Positions 1-9,670 are shown, counted from the stretch's first letter. The stretch is 64,000 nucleotides of DNA from an uncultured Eubacteriales bacterium (GCA_934401725.1 CAKRSS010000001.1:36106-100105), one strand, 5' to 3'. Notes: generated by a model not told the origin, from the sequence alone. Numbers and translations are program-made.

Positions 1-1
1 C

Positions 2-763
2 CCGCAGATAATATGGATAAACGACCGCAAGGGCTCCGAATGGGGGCACGCCGACGGAGTCTATCGCCGCTCGTCTGGCGGTGGCGGCGCGTGGGTCAGG
101 AACCGCCTGCCCGAGGAGTGGAAGGTCGGATATGGCAGCCTTACGTTTTTGCTCAAGCCCATGGGCTTCAAGCACACGGGGCTTTTTCCCGAGCAGGCCG
201 TCAACTGGGACTGGTTCTCGGAGCTGATAAGAAACGCCGGGCGGCCGATAAAGCTGCTCAACCTGTTCGCCTACACCGGTGGCGCGACCGTCGCGGCGGC
301 AGCTGCCGGGGCGTCCGTTTGCCACGTTGACGCGGCCAAGGGAATGGTGGCGCAGGCCAGGCAGAACGCCGCGCTGAGCGGCCTCGCCGACGCGCCGATA
401 CGCTATATCGTCGACGACTGCGTCAAGTTCACCGAGCGTGAGATACGCCGCGGCAACAAATACGACGCTGTCATAATGGATCCGCCGTCCTACGGCCGGG
501 GGCCGTCTGGCGAGGTGTGGAAGATAGAGGACAATATCGACCGCCTCGTCTCGCTGTGCGCCCAGGTGCTGAGCGAGAGGCCGCTGTTTTTCCTGATAAA
601 CAGCTACACGACCGGTCTCTCGCCGCTGACCATGAAGTATATACTGGATATGCGCATAACGTCGCGCTACGGCGGCGACAGCCGCGCCGAGGAGCTGGCG
701 CTTCCCGTGCGCGCAACAGGCGGGGCGCTGCCCTGCGGTGCGTCGGCACGCTGGCAGGCGTGA
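2..763 (+). CDS. Class I SAM-dependent rRNA methyltransferase, 5' end cut by window edge
   Basis: The reading frame is already open at base 2, so the N-terminus lies outside the window; at least 253 residues are seen. It carries a class I S-adenosylmethionine fold: the SAM-binding loop NLFAYTGGATVAAAAAGA with the acidic residue VDAAK after the next strand, then DPPSYGRG, the (D/N)PPxF/Y-type catalytic loop of base methyltransferases. The C-terminus ends LPVRATGGALPCGASARW, the usual end of the COG1092-like family that methylates 23S rRNA cytosines. Target base not provable from sequence. No partner gene is linked: 148 bases separate it from the ECF cluster. The end looks complete, not truncated. 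Confidence 0.85.
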   Translation, partial: PQIIWINDRKGSEWGHADGVYRRSSGGGGAWVRNRLPEEWKVGYGSLTFLLKPMGFKHTGLFPEQAVNWDWFSELIRNAGRPIKLLNLFAYTGGATVAAAAAGASVCHVDAAKGMVAQARQNAALSGLADAPIRYIVDDCVKFTEREIRRGNKYDAVIMDPPSYGRGPSGEVWKIEDNIDRLVSLCAQVLSERPLFFLINSYTTGLSPLTMKYILDMRITSRYGGDSRAEELALPVRATGGALPCGASARWQA

Positions 764-820
764 GCGAGCCAAAGTTCCGGCAGGCGTTAGTGTGTCAAAG
801 CCCCGGCTGGCGTGAGCGAG
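753..820 (+). repeat. Short imperfect direct repeat after the methyltransferase gene
   Basis: The 16-base unit GGC(A/T)GGCGTGAGCGAG occurs at 753-768, over the methyltransferase stop codon, and again at 805-820. The rest of the 764-911 gap shows no gene, no clear terminator and no clear promoter. Confidence 0.5.
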
Positions 821-911
821 TCGGTGCTGCCCGGTGGAGTCGTTTTCCGCGTTGCGGAAGCGCCGACGCCGCTGTGCGCGGAACCACAATATTGATTAAG
901 GAAACCATCAG

Positions 912-1802
912 ATGAGTGAAAGCTTTATAAAGGCCACGGGTGTCCGCTGTCTCTACAAGGACGAAAACGGGCATGAGGCCGTGGCGCTGGATAATATTAA
1001 TCTTGAGATACAGCGCGGCGAGTACATTGCCATAATCGGGCGCAACGGCTCGGGCAAGTCGACGCTGGCCAAGCTGTTTAACATGATACTCGACCCCGCA
1101 GAGGGTAAAATAGAGGTCGACGGCGTCGACATAACCTCGCCCGACCTCGACGACGCAACCATTCTCGACGTCCGCCGCAAGATAGGCATGGTGTTCCAGA
1201 ATCCGGACAACCAGCTTGTCGCGACCATTGTCGAGGAGGACGTGGCGTTCGGCCCCGAAAACCTCGGCGTGCCGACAGACGAGCTGCGCCGCCGCGTCGA
1301 CGACGCGCTTGCCACAGTCGGAATGACCGAGTACGCGCACCACGAGCCGCATAGGCTGTCTGGCGGCCAGAAGCAGCGGGTCGCCATCGCGGGCGTGCTC
1401 GCCATGAAGCCGGACTGCATCATTCTCGATGAGTCGACGGCCATGCTCGACCCACGCGGACGCTCCGAGGTCATGGACACCGTCGAGCGGCTCAACCGCG
1501 AGGAGGGTATAACTGTCATAATGATAACGCATTATATGAACGAGGCAGTCCGCGCCGGGCGCGTGATAATGCTCGACAACGGTCACCTCGTCAAGGACGC
1601 GACGCCGCGCGAGATATTCTCCGATCCTGCGCTGCTGCGCCGTTACGGGCTCGATGTTCCGCAGTCCGTGGCGCTGGTGGAGCAGTTGCGCCGTGCGGGC
1701 GTCAGAATCGAGGGCGAACCCGTGACGCCGGACGAATGTGCCGCCGCCATAGCTGCGGCGCTGCGCCGTAAAGCCGGCAGAGAGGGGCGGAGCGGAAAAT
1801 GA
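912..1802 (+). CDS. ecfA1: Energy-coupling factor transporter ATPase EcfA1
   Basis: One of the two cytoplasmic ATPases of the group II ECF module, which powers uptake of vitamins and other micronutrients through exchangeable S components. Of 296 residues, Walker A GRNGSGKST is at about 43-51, the Q-loop follows in VFQNPDNQ, the ABC signature is LSGGQKQR, and Walker B is CIILDESTAMLDP. The VFQNPDNQLVATIVEEDVAF stretch and the Ser in place of Pro after the Walker B Glu (DEST) are typical of EcfA1. The stop codon overlaps the start of the second ATPase, so the two are translationally coupled. An ECF S component that could use this module lies at about 31.4 kb. Confidence 0.95.
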   Translation: MSESFIKATGVRCLYKDENGHEAVALDNINLEIQRGEYIAIIGRNGSGKSTLAKLFNMILDPAEGKIEVDGVDITSPDLDDATILDVRRKIGMVFQNPDNQLVATIVEEDVAFGPENLGVPTDELRRRVDDALATVGMTEYAHHEPHRLSGGQKQRVAIAGVLAMKPDCIILDESTAMLDPRGRSEVMDTVERLNREEGITVIMITHYMNEAVRAGRVIMLDNGHLVKDATPREIFSDPALLRRYGLDVPQSVALVEQLRRAGVRIEGEPVTPDECAAAIAAALRRKAGREGRSGK

Positions 1803-2650
1803 CAAAGCTGAGTCTTGAAAACATTTCGTATGTGTACAGCGCGGGCACGCCGTATGAGAAGCACGCGCTGGAGAATGTGAATATTGAAATTCCGTCCGGC
1901 GCGATAACCGGGGTGATCGGGCACACGGGCTCGGGCAAGTCGACGCTTATGCAGCTGCTCAACGGTCTCGAGAAGCCGACGTCCGGCCGGGTACTGCTTG
2001 ACGGCGTCGATATATGGGAGCAGCCCAAGAAAATTTCCGAGGTTCGCTTCCGCGTGGGGCTGGTTATGCAGTACCCCGAGTATCAGCTGTTCGAGGAGAC
2101 GGTCGAGAAGGACATAGCCTTCGGCCCGCGCAACATGAAGCTGAGTGACGACGAGGTCGCGGGGCGCGTCGCCGAGGCGGCGGGCTTTGTGGGGCTCTCG
2201 CCGGAGCTGATGAAAAAGTCGCCGTTTGACCTGTCGGGCGGCGAGAAACGCCGCGCGGCCATCGCCGGAGTCATGGCGATGACGCCCGAGGTGCTGGTTC
2301 TCGACGAACCTGCGGCGGGACTTGACCCCGTCGGTCGCTCGACCATATTCGACGCGGTCGAGCGCTACCGCGCGAGCACGGGCGCTACGGTGCTTATCGT
2401 CAGCCACAGCATGGAGGACATGGCGCGCATATGCAGCAATATGATAGTGCTGTCCGAGGGGCATGTCATAATGAGCGGAGATACCGAGTCGGTGTTCGGC
2501 CGCGCGGAGGAACTTACAGCCTGCGGGCTTGACATCCCCGAGATCTCAAAGCTCATGCTGAAGCTCCGTGATTCCGGCATCCCGGTGTCGGATATACCTC
2601 ATTCCGTTGAGGGCGCATTTGAAATTCTCAGGAAAGAATTCGCATCATGA
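1799..2650 (+). CDS. ecfA2: Energy-coupling factor transporter ATPase EcfA2
   Basis: Second ATPase of the ECF module, 283 residues, starting inside the EcfA1 stop (ATGA overlap). Walker A GHTGSGKST at about 41-49, signature LSGGEKRR, Walker B VLVLDEPAAGLDP, and the H-loop SHSMEDMAR are all intact. The VMQYPEYQLFEETV motif marks it as EcfA2 rather than a second EcfA1. The two ATPases form a heterodimer in the characterised Firmicutes complexes. Its stop codon again overlaps the next start, giving a tightly coupled A1-A2-T operon. Confidence 0.95.
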   Translation: MTKLSLENISYVYSAGTPYEKHALENVNIEIPSGAITGVIGHTGSGKSTLMQLLNGLEKPTSGRVLLDGVDIWEQPKKISEVRFRVGLVMQYPEYQLFEETVEKDIAFGPRNMKLSDDEVAGRVAEAAGFVGLSPELMKKSPFDLSGGEKRRAAIAGVMAMTPEVLVLDEPAAGLDPVGRSTIFDAVERYRASTGATVLIVSHSMEDMARICSNMIVLSEGHVIMSGDTESVFGRAEELTACGLDIPEISKLMLKLRDSGIPVSDIPHSVEGAFEILRKEFAS

Positions 2651-3468
2651 ATAATATAACTCTGGGGCAGTATTATCCCGCGAAGTCGCTGATACACAGT
2701 CTCGACGCGCGGGTGAAGGTGGTGCTTGCCATCCTTTATATTGTGTGCTCCTTCCTTTGCAAAAACGTTGTAAGCTACGCGGTTCTGCTCGCGTCGGCTA
2801 TCATACTTATAATAATTTCGCGCATACCGCTGCGCATGATATTCCGTTCGCTTCGTCCGGTGCTGTTTATACTGCTGTTCACAGTGGTCATCAACGTGCT
2901 GTGGACGCGCGGTGAGCGGCTGCTGCTCGAGTGGTGGATTATAAAAATCTACTACGAGGGCATCATGAACTCGGTGTTCATCGGCGTGCGCATCGTCGTG
3001 CTGATAATCGGCTCGAGCGTCTTCATGACCTACACCACCACGCCCATAGAGCTCACTGACGCGCTCGAGAGCCTGCTCTCGCCGCTCAAGGTGTTCCATG
3101 CGCCGGTGCACGAGTTCGCCATGATGGTGACTATCGCGCTACGCTTCATCCCGATACTCTCCGAGGAGACGACCAAAATAATGCAGGCGCAGAAGGCGCG
3201 CGGTGCTGATTTCACATCCGGCGGCCTTATCCAGCGAGCCAAGGCGCTTATCCCGGTGCTGATTCCGCTGTTCGTCTCGGCGTTCCGTCGTGCGGACGAG
3301 CTGGCGACGGCCATGGAGTGCCGCTGCTACCACGGCGGCGACGGACGCACGCGGCTGCACGTCCCGCACTGCCGGGGTCGCGACTTTGTGATGATATTTG
3401 TTATAGTCGCGCTCGGAGTCGGACTTGTTGTGCTCAATCGGCTCGGCATAGGATATACTATATCGTAA
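2647..3468 (+). CDS. ecfT: Energy-coupling factor transmembrane protein EcfT
   Basis: Membrane scaffold that links the ATPases to the S component. 273 residues with N-terminal hydrophobic helices, a large cytosolic helical region and a last helix near the C-terminus (MIFVIVALGVGLVVL). The first coupling motif is QKARGADF. The second is ATAMECRCYHGGDGRTR, where family members often carry an A-R-G/C context; the coupling arginines are kept. Starts four bases before the EcfA2 stop. The stop is 12 bases before truA, the same neighbour seen in the ribosomal-protein cluster of other Firmicutes, though here no ribosomal protein genes flank it. Confidence 0.94.
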   Translation: MNNITLGQYYPAKSLIHSLDARVKVVLAILYIVCSFLCKNVVSYAVLLASAIILIIISRIPLRMIFRSLRPVLFILLFTVVINVLWTRGERLLLEWWIIKIYYEGIMNSVFIGVRIVVLIIGSSVFMTYTTTPIELTDALESLLSPLKVFHAPVHEFAMMVTIALRFIPILSEETTKIMQAQKARGADFTSGGLIQRAKALIPVLIPLFVSAFRRADELATAMECRCYHGGDGRTRLHVPHCRGRDFVMIFVIVALGVGLVVLNRLGIGYTIS

Positions 3469-3480
3469 GGAAATGCTAAA

Positions 3481-4239
3481 ATGAAGCTGTTTTTGAAGAT
3501 CAGCTACCTCGGAACCGCATACAGCGGCTACCAGACGCAGAAAAACGGCCTCGGCATCCAGCAGGTGATAGGCGAGGCAACCGCGCGCCTGTTCGGTGTC
3601 CGTTGTGACATCTGCGGGTGCAGCCGCACGGACCGCGGAGTGCACGCCCGTGAGTTCTGCCTTACCGTGTGCGAGCACGGGCGGGATGAGCTCGTCACCA
3701 CCGTCCCTGACGACGGCATACTCCGCGCGCTCAATACCTATCTGCCGCCGGATATTGCAGTCACATATGTCGATTGGCGGCCGCAGAACTTTCACGCACG
3801 GTACAGCGTGACAGGAAAACAGTATCTCTATCGCATATATGACTCGCCCGTCCGCTCGCCCTTCGTGGAGGGCAGGGCGCTGCACTACCCCCGCCGCATA
3901 GACGACGAAAAGCTCACCGCTATGCAGCGCGCGGCAGCTTTTATCGTCGGAAAACACGACTTTGCCAGCTTCATGGCGTCCGGATCCGACGTCACGGATT
4001 GCGAAAGAACCGTCACGCGCGCCGAGCTTGTTCGGGATGGTGACATGCTGAACTTTTACATCGCAGCGGACGGATTTCTTTACAACATGGTTCGCATAAT
4101 AGTCGGGACGCTACTCGAGGTCGCCGAGGGCAAGCGCGCGCCGGACAGTATTCCGGAGCTCATCGCCTCCCGCGACCGCCGGAACGCCGGCCGTACCGCC
4201 CCCGCCTGCGGACTGTATCTCGACAAGGTCTTTTATTAA
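3481..4239 (+). CDS. truA: tRNA pseudouridine(38-40) synthase TruA
   Basis: Converts uridines 38-40 of the tRNA anticodon arm to pseudouridine in the cytoplasm. 252 residues, normal for the family. It begins MKLFLKISYLGTAYSGYQ and has the catalytic aspartate in SRTDRGVHA (about residue 47). Later conserved elements are ARYSVTGKQYLYRI, GKHDFASFMASG and the C-terminal FLYNMVRIIVGTL. Start chosen at ATG with GGAAA 8-10 bases upstream, directly after ecfT. Likely last gene of the ECF-truA transcript, since a repeat element with strong hairpins follows. Confidence 0.95.
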   Translation: MKLFLKISYLGTAYSGYQTQKNGLGIQQVIGEATARLFGVRCDICGCSRTDRGVHAREFCLTVCEHGRDELVTTVPDDGILRALNTYLPPDIAVTYVDWRPQNFHARYSVTGKQYLYRIYDSPVRSPFVEGRALHYPRRIDDEKLTAMQRAAAFIVGKHDFASFMASGSDVTDCERTVTRAELVRDGDMLNFYIAADGFLYNMVRIIVGTLLEVAEGKRAPDSIPELIASRDRRNAGRTAPACGLYLDKVFY

Positions 4240-4316
4240 CCTGAACTAACGTTTTTACCAAACTTCATTCCAACCCGCATACTTCTAAATCCATTATTGC
4301 CCCCGCTTCAAAAGTT

Positions 4317-4377
4317 TTGCGGGTTCTCAGGGGGCTTTTCCAAAAGCCCCCTGAGCGGGGGCCGGGGCAGCGCCCCA
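4317..4377. repeat. Dispersed palindromic repeat, copy 1
   Basis: GC-rich element in the truA-DUF5711 gap. A 14-bp perfect stem (4326-4339 with 4342-4355, arms CTCAGGGGGCTTTT / AAAAGCCCCCTGAG) is followed by a second hairpin, GGGGCAGCGCCCC (4364-4376). It is flanked on the left by AAAAGTTTTGCGGG. The same modules recur in the opposite orientation at 15816-15925, so this is a dispersed intergenic repeat that may double as a terminator for truA. The rest of the 4240-4402 gap shows no gene. Confidence 0.75.
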
Positions 4378-4402
4378 GAAACTATCAAGGAGGACAAAAC
4401 CG

Positions 4403-5605
4403 ATGCTTGTTCGCGATCTTAAGAGCCGGATTGTGTCCTCGTTTGCGCCTCGCGAGGGCGAGGGCTACTATGGCGGCGTCGAAAGACGGTACCGGGCGGC
4501 GGGGATAGTCATAGCCGTCGCGCTGGTTATATTTGTGCTGGCGTCGCTCATATTCGGCTTCAGAGAATTCACGTATCAGAATATATATTACTTTTTCAAA
4601 GACTTTGACACCGTCATCTCGGCCGACCGCTATCCCGTCGACGCGATAAACTACGGCTCCGGCGAGGGGCGCAGCTATGCCGCGTTCAAGGGTGGGATCG
4701 CCGTCGCCGACAGGTACAGCGTGTCTGTCTGCTCGTCGGGCGGGCGGAGAACGGCTGAGTTCAACGTCGGCTATTACAGCCCGCAGCTGCGCGCCTCGGA
4801 AAAGTACCTGCTTATCTATGAGTCGGGCGGCGCGTTTTCCGTCTGTAACTCGTTCATCCGGCTCTACTCGGAGACGCTTCCCGGCGGGATATACGCAGCT
4901 GAAATCAACGCCGCCGGTGAGGTGCTCGTGCATACGGGCGACAGCCGCTACCGCGCGGTGCTCTACCTTTACGACAGCGGCTTTTCACGCGCTGCGGCGT
5001 ACTATATCAGCGACTATGTGACCGCCACAGCCCTCAGCGCGGACGGTAAATATATACTCGCGGCGACGGTCGACGCCGCGTCCGGCAACTATGTCTCGGC
5101 GCTTCGCGTCTATCGCAGAGGTGAGACCGAGCCCCGAACCATCCTCACCACCAACGGCGAGATGATAATGAAGTGCGGCGCGTTTTTCGACGGCTTCTAC
5201 GCGCTTACCGACCGCGGCGTGTACGTCGTCGGCGCGAACGGAAATGTCCGCTCGCATACGGCGCTTGCCGACGGCCGCGGGTTCGTCTCGTGCGAGGCGA
5301 GCGAGAAGTGCCTCGCGGCACTGTCTCGCGACGGCGACGGGTATCAGCTGGTCTACGTTCCCTCGCAGGGAGAGGGCATGTCGGTGCGGCTCGATGCGGT
5401 GCCGCTGGCGCTCGGCGTCTCGGGGCGGCAGGCGTATGTCCTTTTCGACGGAGCCGTGGCGAGGTATGATTTCGACAGTGGAAACGTCGATTTTGTCGAG
5501 TGCACGCCCGGCGCGCTCGACATGGTGGTCACAGCGTCACGGCGTGTGCTTGTCTGCTACGCGACGCGTGCGGTTTATTCTGAATTTGCGGAGGTGACAA
5601 AATGA
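4403..5605 (+). CDS. DUF5711-type membrane-anchored beta-propeller-like protein
   Basis: 400 residues. A short cytosolic N-terminus is followed by one membrane helix (about 32-52, IVIAVALVIFVLASLIF), then a long soluble part rich in short beta-strand repeats. That part alternates lines such as SADGKYILAATVD and SEKCLAALSRDGDGYQLVYV, resembling a degenerate WD/PQQ-like propeller. This architecture matches the DUF5711 family of Clostridia; no enzymatic motif is seen. RBS AAGGAGG lies 11 bases before the ATG. It overlaps the next gene by four bases (ATGA), so it is coupled to a CvpA-like membrane protein. Function unknown; probably envelope-associated. Confidence 0.75.
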   Translation: MLVRDLKSRIVSSFAPREGEGYYGGVERRYRAAGIVIAVALVIFVLASLIFGFREFTYQNIYYFFKDFDTVISADRYPVDAINYGSGEGRSYAAFKGGIAVADRYSVSVCSSGGRRTAEFNVGYYSPQLRASEKYLLIYESGGAFSVCNSFIRLYSETLPGGIYAAEINAAGEVLVHTGDSRYRAVLYLYDSGFSRAAAYYISDYVTATALSADGKYILAATVDAASGNYVSALRVYRRGETEPRTILTTNGEMIMKCGAFFDGFYALTDRGVYVVGANGNVRSHTALADGRGFVSCEASEKCLAALSRDGDGYQLVYVPSQGEGMSVRLDAVPLALGVSGRQAYVLFDGAVARYDFDSGNVDFVECTPGALDMVVTASRRVLVCYATRAVYSEFAEVTK

Positions 5606-6306
5606 ATTTTTTGCTTGACGGACTGCTGCTTGCGATAGTTATCACCACAATCGTGGTATACTACAACCGCGGCTTTATCAAAGCCGTTCTGGGCTTTGGA
5701 AAAACGCTGCTGTCGTTTATCTGCGCGGCGATTTTCGGCCCCGTGCTCGGCGGGGTGCTGGCGTCCCACTTCTTCGACGGTAAGCTGACCGAAACGGTCT
5801 ACAATACGCTCTATAACCTCTGCGCCGAGGGCGGCGCGCTCGACATTTCGCGTCTTGCGGAAGGTCTGCCCGAGTCGCTGCGCATGCTGGCAACACAGTG
5901 CGGCGCGGACGTTGATTCCATCATCGCCTCGGGCGCAGGCTCGGCTGACGTTGAGGCTCGCCTCGCGGAGATAGCGCAGGGAATAGCGCTGCCCATCTCG
6001 GCCGTAATATCAAAGCTGGTCGGCTATGTGCTGGTGTTCATCGCGGCGTATCTCATACTGCTGCTCGTCTCCTTTATACTCGAGGGCGTGGCGGAGCTGC
6101 CGGTCATACGCGTGTTCAATCACCTGCTCGGGCTGCTGCTCGGCTTTGTGTGCGCAATAATTTTTGCTTTCATATTTATATTTGTAGCCCGCGCGGTGCT
6201 GTACTTCGTCATTGCTGCGGGAGACCCCAACCAGGCGGCGGACATCGTCGAGAGTACGGTGCTGTTCAAGTATTTCTGCCGGGTTGGCGGAATAAAAATG
6301 TGGTAA
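5602..6306 (+). CDS. CvpA family membrane protein
   Basis: 234 residues with four or more membrane segments. N-terminal FLLDGLLLAIVITTIVVYYNRGFIKAVLGFGKTLLSFICAAIF is the CvpA signature: a first helix, a conserved Arg-Gly-Phe turn and a second helix. A polar stretch (about 60-130) separates it from two C-terminal helices. CvpA proteins were named for colicin V production, but their wider role is unclear, with links to envelope stress. It follows the DUF5711 protein with a four-base overlap and precedes the Clp ATPase by 55 bases. Confidence 0.8.
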   Translation: MNFLLDGLLLAIVITTIVVYYNRGFIKAVLGFGKTLLSFICAAIFGPVLGGVLASHFFDGKLTETVYNTLYNLCAEGGALDISRLAEGLPESLRMLATQCGADVDSIIASGAGSADVEARLAEIAQGIALPISAVISKLVGYVLVFIAAYLILLLVSFILEGVAELPVIRVFNHLLGLLLGFVCAIIFAFIFIFVARAVLYFVIAAGDPNQAADIVESTVLFKYFCRVGGIKMW

Positions 6307-6361
6307 GTCGGACGCCGACGTGCCGCAGATATTTTTCAGAAGGATAACGGTAAATTAAAAT

Positions 6362-8668
6362 ATGGTAATGTGTTCAAGATGTAAAAAACGGGTCGCGGCT
6401 GTGTTCGTGACCAAAATGGAGAACGGGGAGAAGGTCTCGGAGGGCCTTTGCCTGCGCTGCGCCAAGGAGCTGGGACTGCCTGTCGACAACATGCTCGGCG
6501 ACATAATGGGTAAGCTGGGCGTCACCCCGGATCAGCTCGAGAATATGGAGGACGACGTTATGGACCTGCTCAAGGGCGGCGACGTCCTGCCCTCTGACAT
6601 CGACGACAGTGAAGACGGCGGCGCGCCCGCGATAGATTTTCCCAAGCTGTTCCGCGAGAGCGGGCTCATCCCCGACAAGGAGAAGAGCGGCGAGGAGACC
6701 CGTGGCAATCAAAAGGATTCCGCACCCAAAAAGAAAAAACGTAAGTTCCTCGACACCTACTGCCGCAACCTCACCGCGCTTGCCGCGGAGGGCAAGCTCG
6801 ATAAAATTGTCGGGCGCGAGCGGGAGCTGGAGCGCGTGATACAGATACTCTGCCGCCGCCAGAAGAACAATCCCTGCCTCATCGGCGAGCCGGGCGTCGG
6901 CAAAACCGCGATTGCGGAGGCGCTGTCGACCCGCATAGCCAACCGCGACGTGCCCTATAAGCTGCGCGGTAAGGAGGTCTATCTCGTCGACCTGACGGCG
7001 CTGGTCGCAGGCACGCAGTTCCGCGGGCAGTTCGAGTCGCGCGTGCTGGGACTGCTCGGCGAGGTTCGCGACGCGGGGAACATTATACTGTTCATAGACG
7101 AGGTTCATAACATAGTTGGCGCAGGCGACGCCGAGGGCAGCATGAACGCCGCCAACATGCTCAAGCCCGCGCTCTCGCGCGGCGAGGTGCAGGTCATAGG
7201 CGCAACCACGCTGACCGAGTACCGCAAGTATATCGAAAAGGATACCGCTCTCGAGCGCCGCTTCCAACCGGTGACGGTCAACGAGCCGTCGGTCGCCGAC
7301 ACGGTGAACATGCTGAAGGGCATAAAGCACTACTATGAGGACTTCCACATGGTGCACATTCCGGACGATATGCTCGAGCGCACCGTGCGCATGTCAGAAC
7401 GCTATATCACCGACCGCTACCTGCCCGATAAGGCCATCGACCTGCTCGACGAGGCAGCGTCGGCACTCTCACTCGGCAGCGCGGCACTCAACGAGTCCTA
7501 CGTCCTGCGCGACAGGATGCTCGAGCTCAAGACGCAGCGCGAGTCGCTTGAGAATCAGCAGTCCGAGGCGGGCGAGGCCGACGAGCGCAGATTCGAGCAG
7601 ATAGCCAAAATAAAAGAGGAAGAAATCAAGCTTGCCGACTCAATGAAGCAGAACGAGGCGCTGTGCCAGGCGGTTACGCTCGGCGAGGATGACCTCGCCC
7701 GCGTCATCGAGGTCTGGACGGGCATCCCCGCCGCTTCGATAACAGAGAATGAGTACGAGCGCATAGATAAGCTGGCCGCGCGTCTGAAAACGCACATAAT
7801 CGGCCAGGACGAGGCCGTCGACACGGTAGCACGCGCGATAAAACGTAACCGTGCGGGCGTGTCGTATAAGCGCAAGCCGGAGTCGTTTATATTCGCGGGC
7901 CCGACGGGCGTCGGTAAGACGGAGCTTGTCAAAACGCTCGCTGCAGACCTTTTCGACTCGCCCGAGACGCTCATCAGGCTCGACATGTCGGAGTTTATGG
8001 AAAAACACTCGGTCTCGCGCATTATCGGGTCGCCTCCCGGCTACGTCGGCTACGACGAGGCGGGTCAGCTGACCGAAAAGATACGCCGCCGTCCCTACTC
8101 GGTCATACTGTTTGACGAGATAGAGAAGGCGCATCCCGACGTGCTCAACATTCTGCTTCAGATACTCGACGACGGGCGCATCACCGACGCGCACGGCAAG
8201 ACCGTCAACTTCGAGAACACCGTCCTCGTTATGACGACGAACGCGGGCTCCGACAGCGGCTCGGCGGCCGTCGGCTTCTCCGACGACGCCGCGGCGGCGG
8301 GCAAGTCCAAGACGGAGAAGGCGCTCTCCACCTTCCTGCGCCCCGAGTTCATCAACCGCGTCGACGAGATAATCACCTTCAGTCAGCTAACGGAGGCCGA
8401 TTTCGAAAAGATCGCCGTCATTATGCTCGATCAGCTTGCCGAGGCGCTTCGCGAGAAGGGAATAACGCTCACCTACAAGCCCGAGGCGGTGTCAGTCATC
8501 GCGCACGAGTCCTACTCGGCAAAATACGGCGCGCGCAACATGCGCCGCTATATCCAGACGCACGTTGAGGATAAGCTCGCCGAGCTTATAATCGCGGATT
8601 ACAGCCACAGCTGCACGCAGGCGCTCGTCTCGGCAAAGGACGGGCAGATCAGCGTCGCATGTATGTGA
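6362..8668 (+). CDS. ClpC/ClpA-type AAA+ ATPase with N-terminal McsA-like zinc finger
   Basis: 768-residue double-AAA+ unfoldase of the Clp/Hsp100 family that would feed ClpP or act as a chaperone. The usual Clp_N repeats are absent. Instead residues 4-37 hold two CxxC pairs (CSRC ... CLRC) as in McsA or UvrB-linked zinc fingers, followed by an acidic linker. AAA-1: Walker A GEPGVGKT (about 179-186), Walker [12 protein letters not shown]-2: Walker A GPTGVGKT, Walker [15 protein letters not shown] short middle domain lies at about 395-440 ([20 protein letters not shown]). ClpP-docking loops cannot be judged by eye. Single gene, with no McsA/McsB/CtsR neighbours. Confidence 0.9.
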   Translation: MVMCSRCKKRVAAVFVTKMENGEKVSEGLCLRCAKELGLPVDNMLGDIMGKLGVTPDQLENMEDDVMDLLKGGDVLPSDIDDSEDGGAPAIDFPKLFRESGLIPDKEKSGEETRGNQKDSAPKKKKRKFLDTYCRNLTALAAEGKLDKIVGRERELERVIQILCRRQKNNPCLIGEPGVGKTAIAEALSTRIANRDVPYKLRGKEVYLVDLTALVAGTQFRGQFESRVLGLLGEVRDAGNIILFIDEVHNIVGAGDAEGSMNAANMLKPALSRGEVQVIGATTLTEYRKYIEKDTALERRFQPVTVNEPSVADTVNMLKGIKHYYEDFHMVHIPDDMLERTVRMSERYITDRYLPDKAIDLLDEAASALSLGSAALNESYVLRDRMLELKTQRESLENQQSEAGEADERRFEQIAKIKEEEIKLADSMKQNEALCQAVTLGEDDLARVIEVWTGIPAASITENEYERIDKLAARLKTHIIGQDEAVDTVARAIKRNRAGVSYKRKPESFIFAGPTGVGKTELVKTLAADLFDSPETLIRLDMSEFMEKHSVSRIIGSPPGYVGYDEAGQLTEKIRRRPYSVILFDEIEKAHPDVLNILLQILDDGRITDAHGKTVNFENTVLVMTTNAGSDSGSAAVGFSDDAAAAGKSKTEKALSTFLRPEFINRVDEIITFSQLTEADFEKIAVIMLDQLAEALREKGITLTYKPEAVSVIAHESYSAKYGARNMRRYIQTHVEDKLAELIIADYSHSCTQALVSAKDGQISVACM

Positions 8669-8722
8669 CGCGCCGCGAGCAGACGTCAATTGTAAATTTT
8701 TTGTGAACAATTTATTTTGCTG

Positions 8723-8751
8723 TTGCGCGGGAGCGCAGACAGTGGTATAAT
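8723..8751 (+). promoter_or_regulatory. Sigma-A-type promoter for rpsB-tsf
   Basis: TTGCGC (8723-8728), a 17-bp spacer and a perfect TATAAT (8746-8751) preceded by TGG. It lies 145 bases upstream of the rpsB start, leaving a long leader. Confidence 0.8.
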
Positions 8752-8757
8752 TGACGA

Positions 8758-8880
8758 CGTGTGGTGTTAACTTCATTGATGATGTTAGCGCACACGTAAA
8801 TACACACACATGGGTCTTAGCGTTGTCGGTGCCGTGCAAGCGGTCAAGCCGCCCTATCCTATGTGGTGGAAAAAACCGAA
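8758..8880 (+). promoter_or_regulatory. Long structured leader of rpsB (possible S2 autoregulatory leader)
   Basis: About 120 bases of untranslated RNA between the promoter and the Shine-Dalgarno site. GTGTGGTGTTAAC near its start can pair with GTTAGCGCACAC (about 8784-8795), and GACCGC/GCGGTC-like arms occur near 8830-8850. Ribosomal protein operons often carry such leaders for feedback by their product; assigning this one to S2 is inference. Confidence 0.35.
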
Positions 8881-8895
8881 GGAGGACATTTCAAA

Positions 8896-9639
8896 ATGTC
8901 AGTTATCTCTATCAAGCAGCTGCTTGAAGCCGGTGTTCATTTCGGACACCACACCAGAAGATGGAACCCCAAGATGGCAGAGTACATCTTCACCGAAAGA
9001 AACGGTATCTACATCATCGACCTGCAGAAGACCGTTAAGAAGTTTGAGGAAGCCTACATGTTCGTCAGAGAACTCTCTGCAAACGGCGGCACTCTGCTGT
9101 TCGTCGGTACCAAGAAGCAGGCTGCTGACGCCATCAAGGAAGAGGCTACCCGCTGCGGTATGTACTACGTCAACGTAAGATGGCCGGGCGGAATGCTCAC
9201 CAACTTCAAGACCATCCGCCGCTCCATCAGCCGTCTCGACAACCTCATTGCAATGCAGTCTGACGGTACTTTCGATCAGCTTCCCAAGAAGGAAGTCACC
9301 GCAAAGCAGAAGCAGATCTTCAACCTTGAGAAGAACTACAGCGGTATCAAGAACATGGAGAAGCTGCCTGATGCCGTGTTTATCGTTGACCCCAAGAAGG
9401 AGAGAAACGCCGTTCTTGAGGCTAAGAAGCTGGGTATCCCGGTTATCGCTATCGTTGATACCAACTGCGATCCTGACGATGCCGATTACATCATCCCCGG
9501 TAACGATGACGCTATCCGCGCTATCCGCCTGATCTCCGCTACTCTTGCTGACGCCGTCATCGAGGGCAAGCAGGGCGAGCAGGTCGCTCCCGAGGCTCCT
9601 GCCGCTGAGGCCGAGGCTCCCGCCGCAGACGCTGAGTAA
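8896..9639 (+). CDS. rpsB: 30S ribosomal protein S2
   Basis: Small-subunit protein S2, 247 residues. Hallmarks are [19 protein letters not shown] near the N-terminus, [43 protein letters not shown] and [16 protein letters not shown]. The ATG at 8896 is chosen over an in-frame start at 8863 because GGAGG sits at 8881-8885 and [13 protein letters not shown] matches the family N-terminus. The C-terminal tail is Ala/Glu/Pro rich. Codon use is unlike the neighbours, with many GCT, GTT and AGA codons, as expected of a very highly expressed gene. Co-transcribed with tsf. Confidence 0.97.
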   Translation: MSVISIKQLLEAGVHFGHHTRRWNPKMAEYIFTERNGIYIIDLQKTVKKFEEAYMFVRELSANGGTLLFVGTKKQAADAIKEEATRCGMYYVNVRWPGGMLTNFKTIRRSISRLDNLIAMQSDGTFDQLPKKEVTAKQKQIFNLEKNYSGIKNMEKLPDAVFIVDPKKERNAVLEAKKLGIPVIAIVDTNCDPDDADYIIPGNDDAIRAIRLISATLADAVIEGKQGEQVAPEAPAAEAEAPAADAE

Positions 9640-9670
9640 TTGACAAATATATCGAAAGGAATTTAATACA

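Noticed and set aside
8810..8895. Upstream extension or short ORF in the rpsB leader
   Set aside because: No ribosome binding site precedes it, whereas GGAGG at 8881 fits the ATG at 8896 and the family N-terminus.
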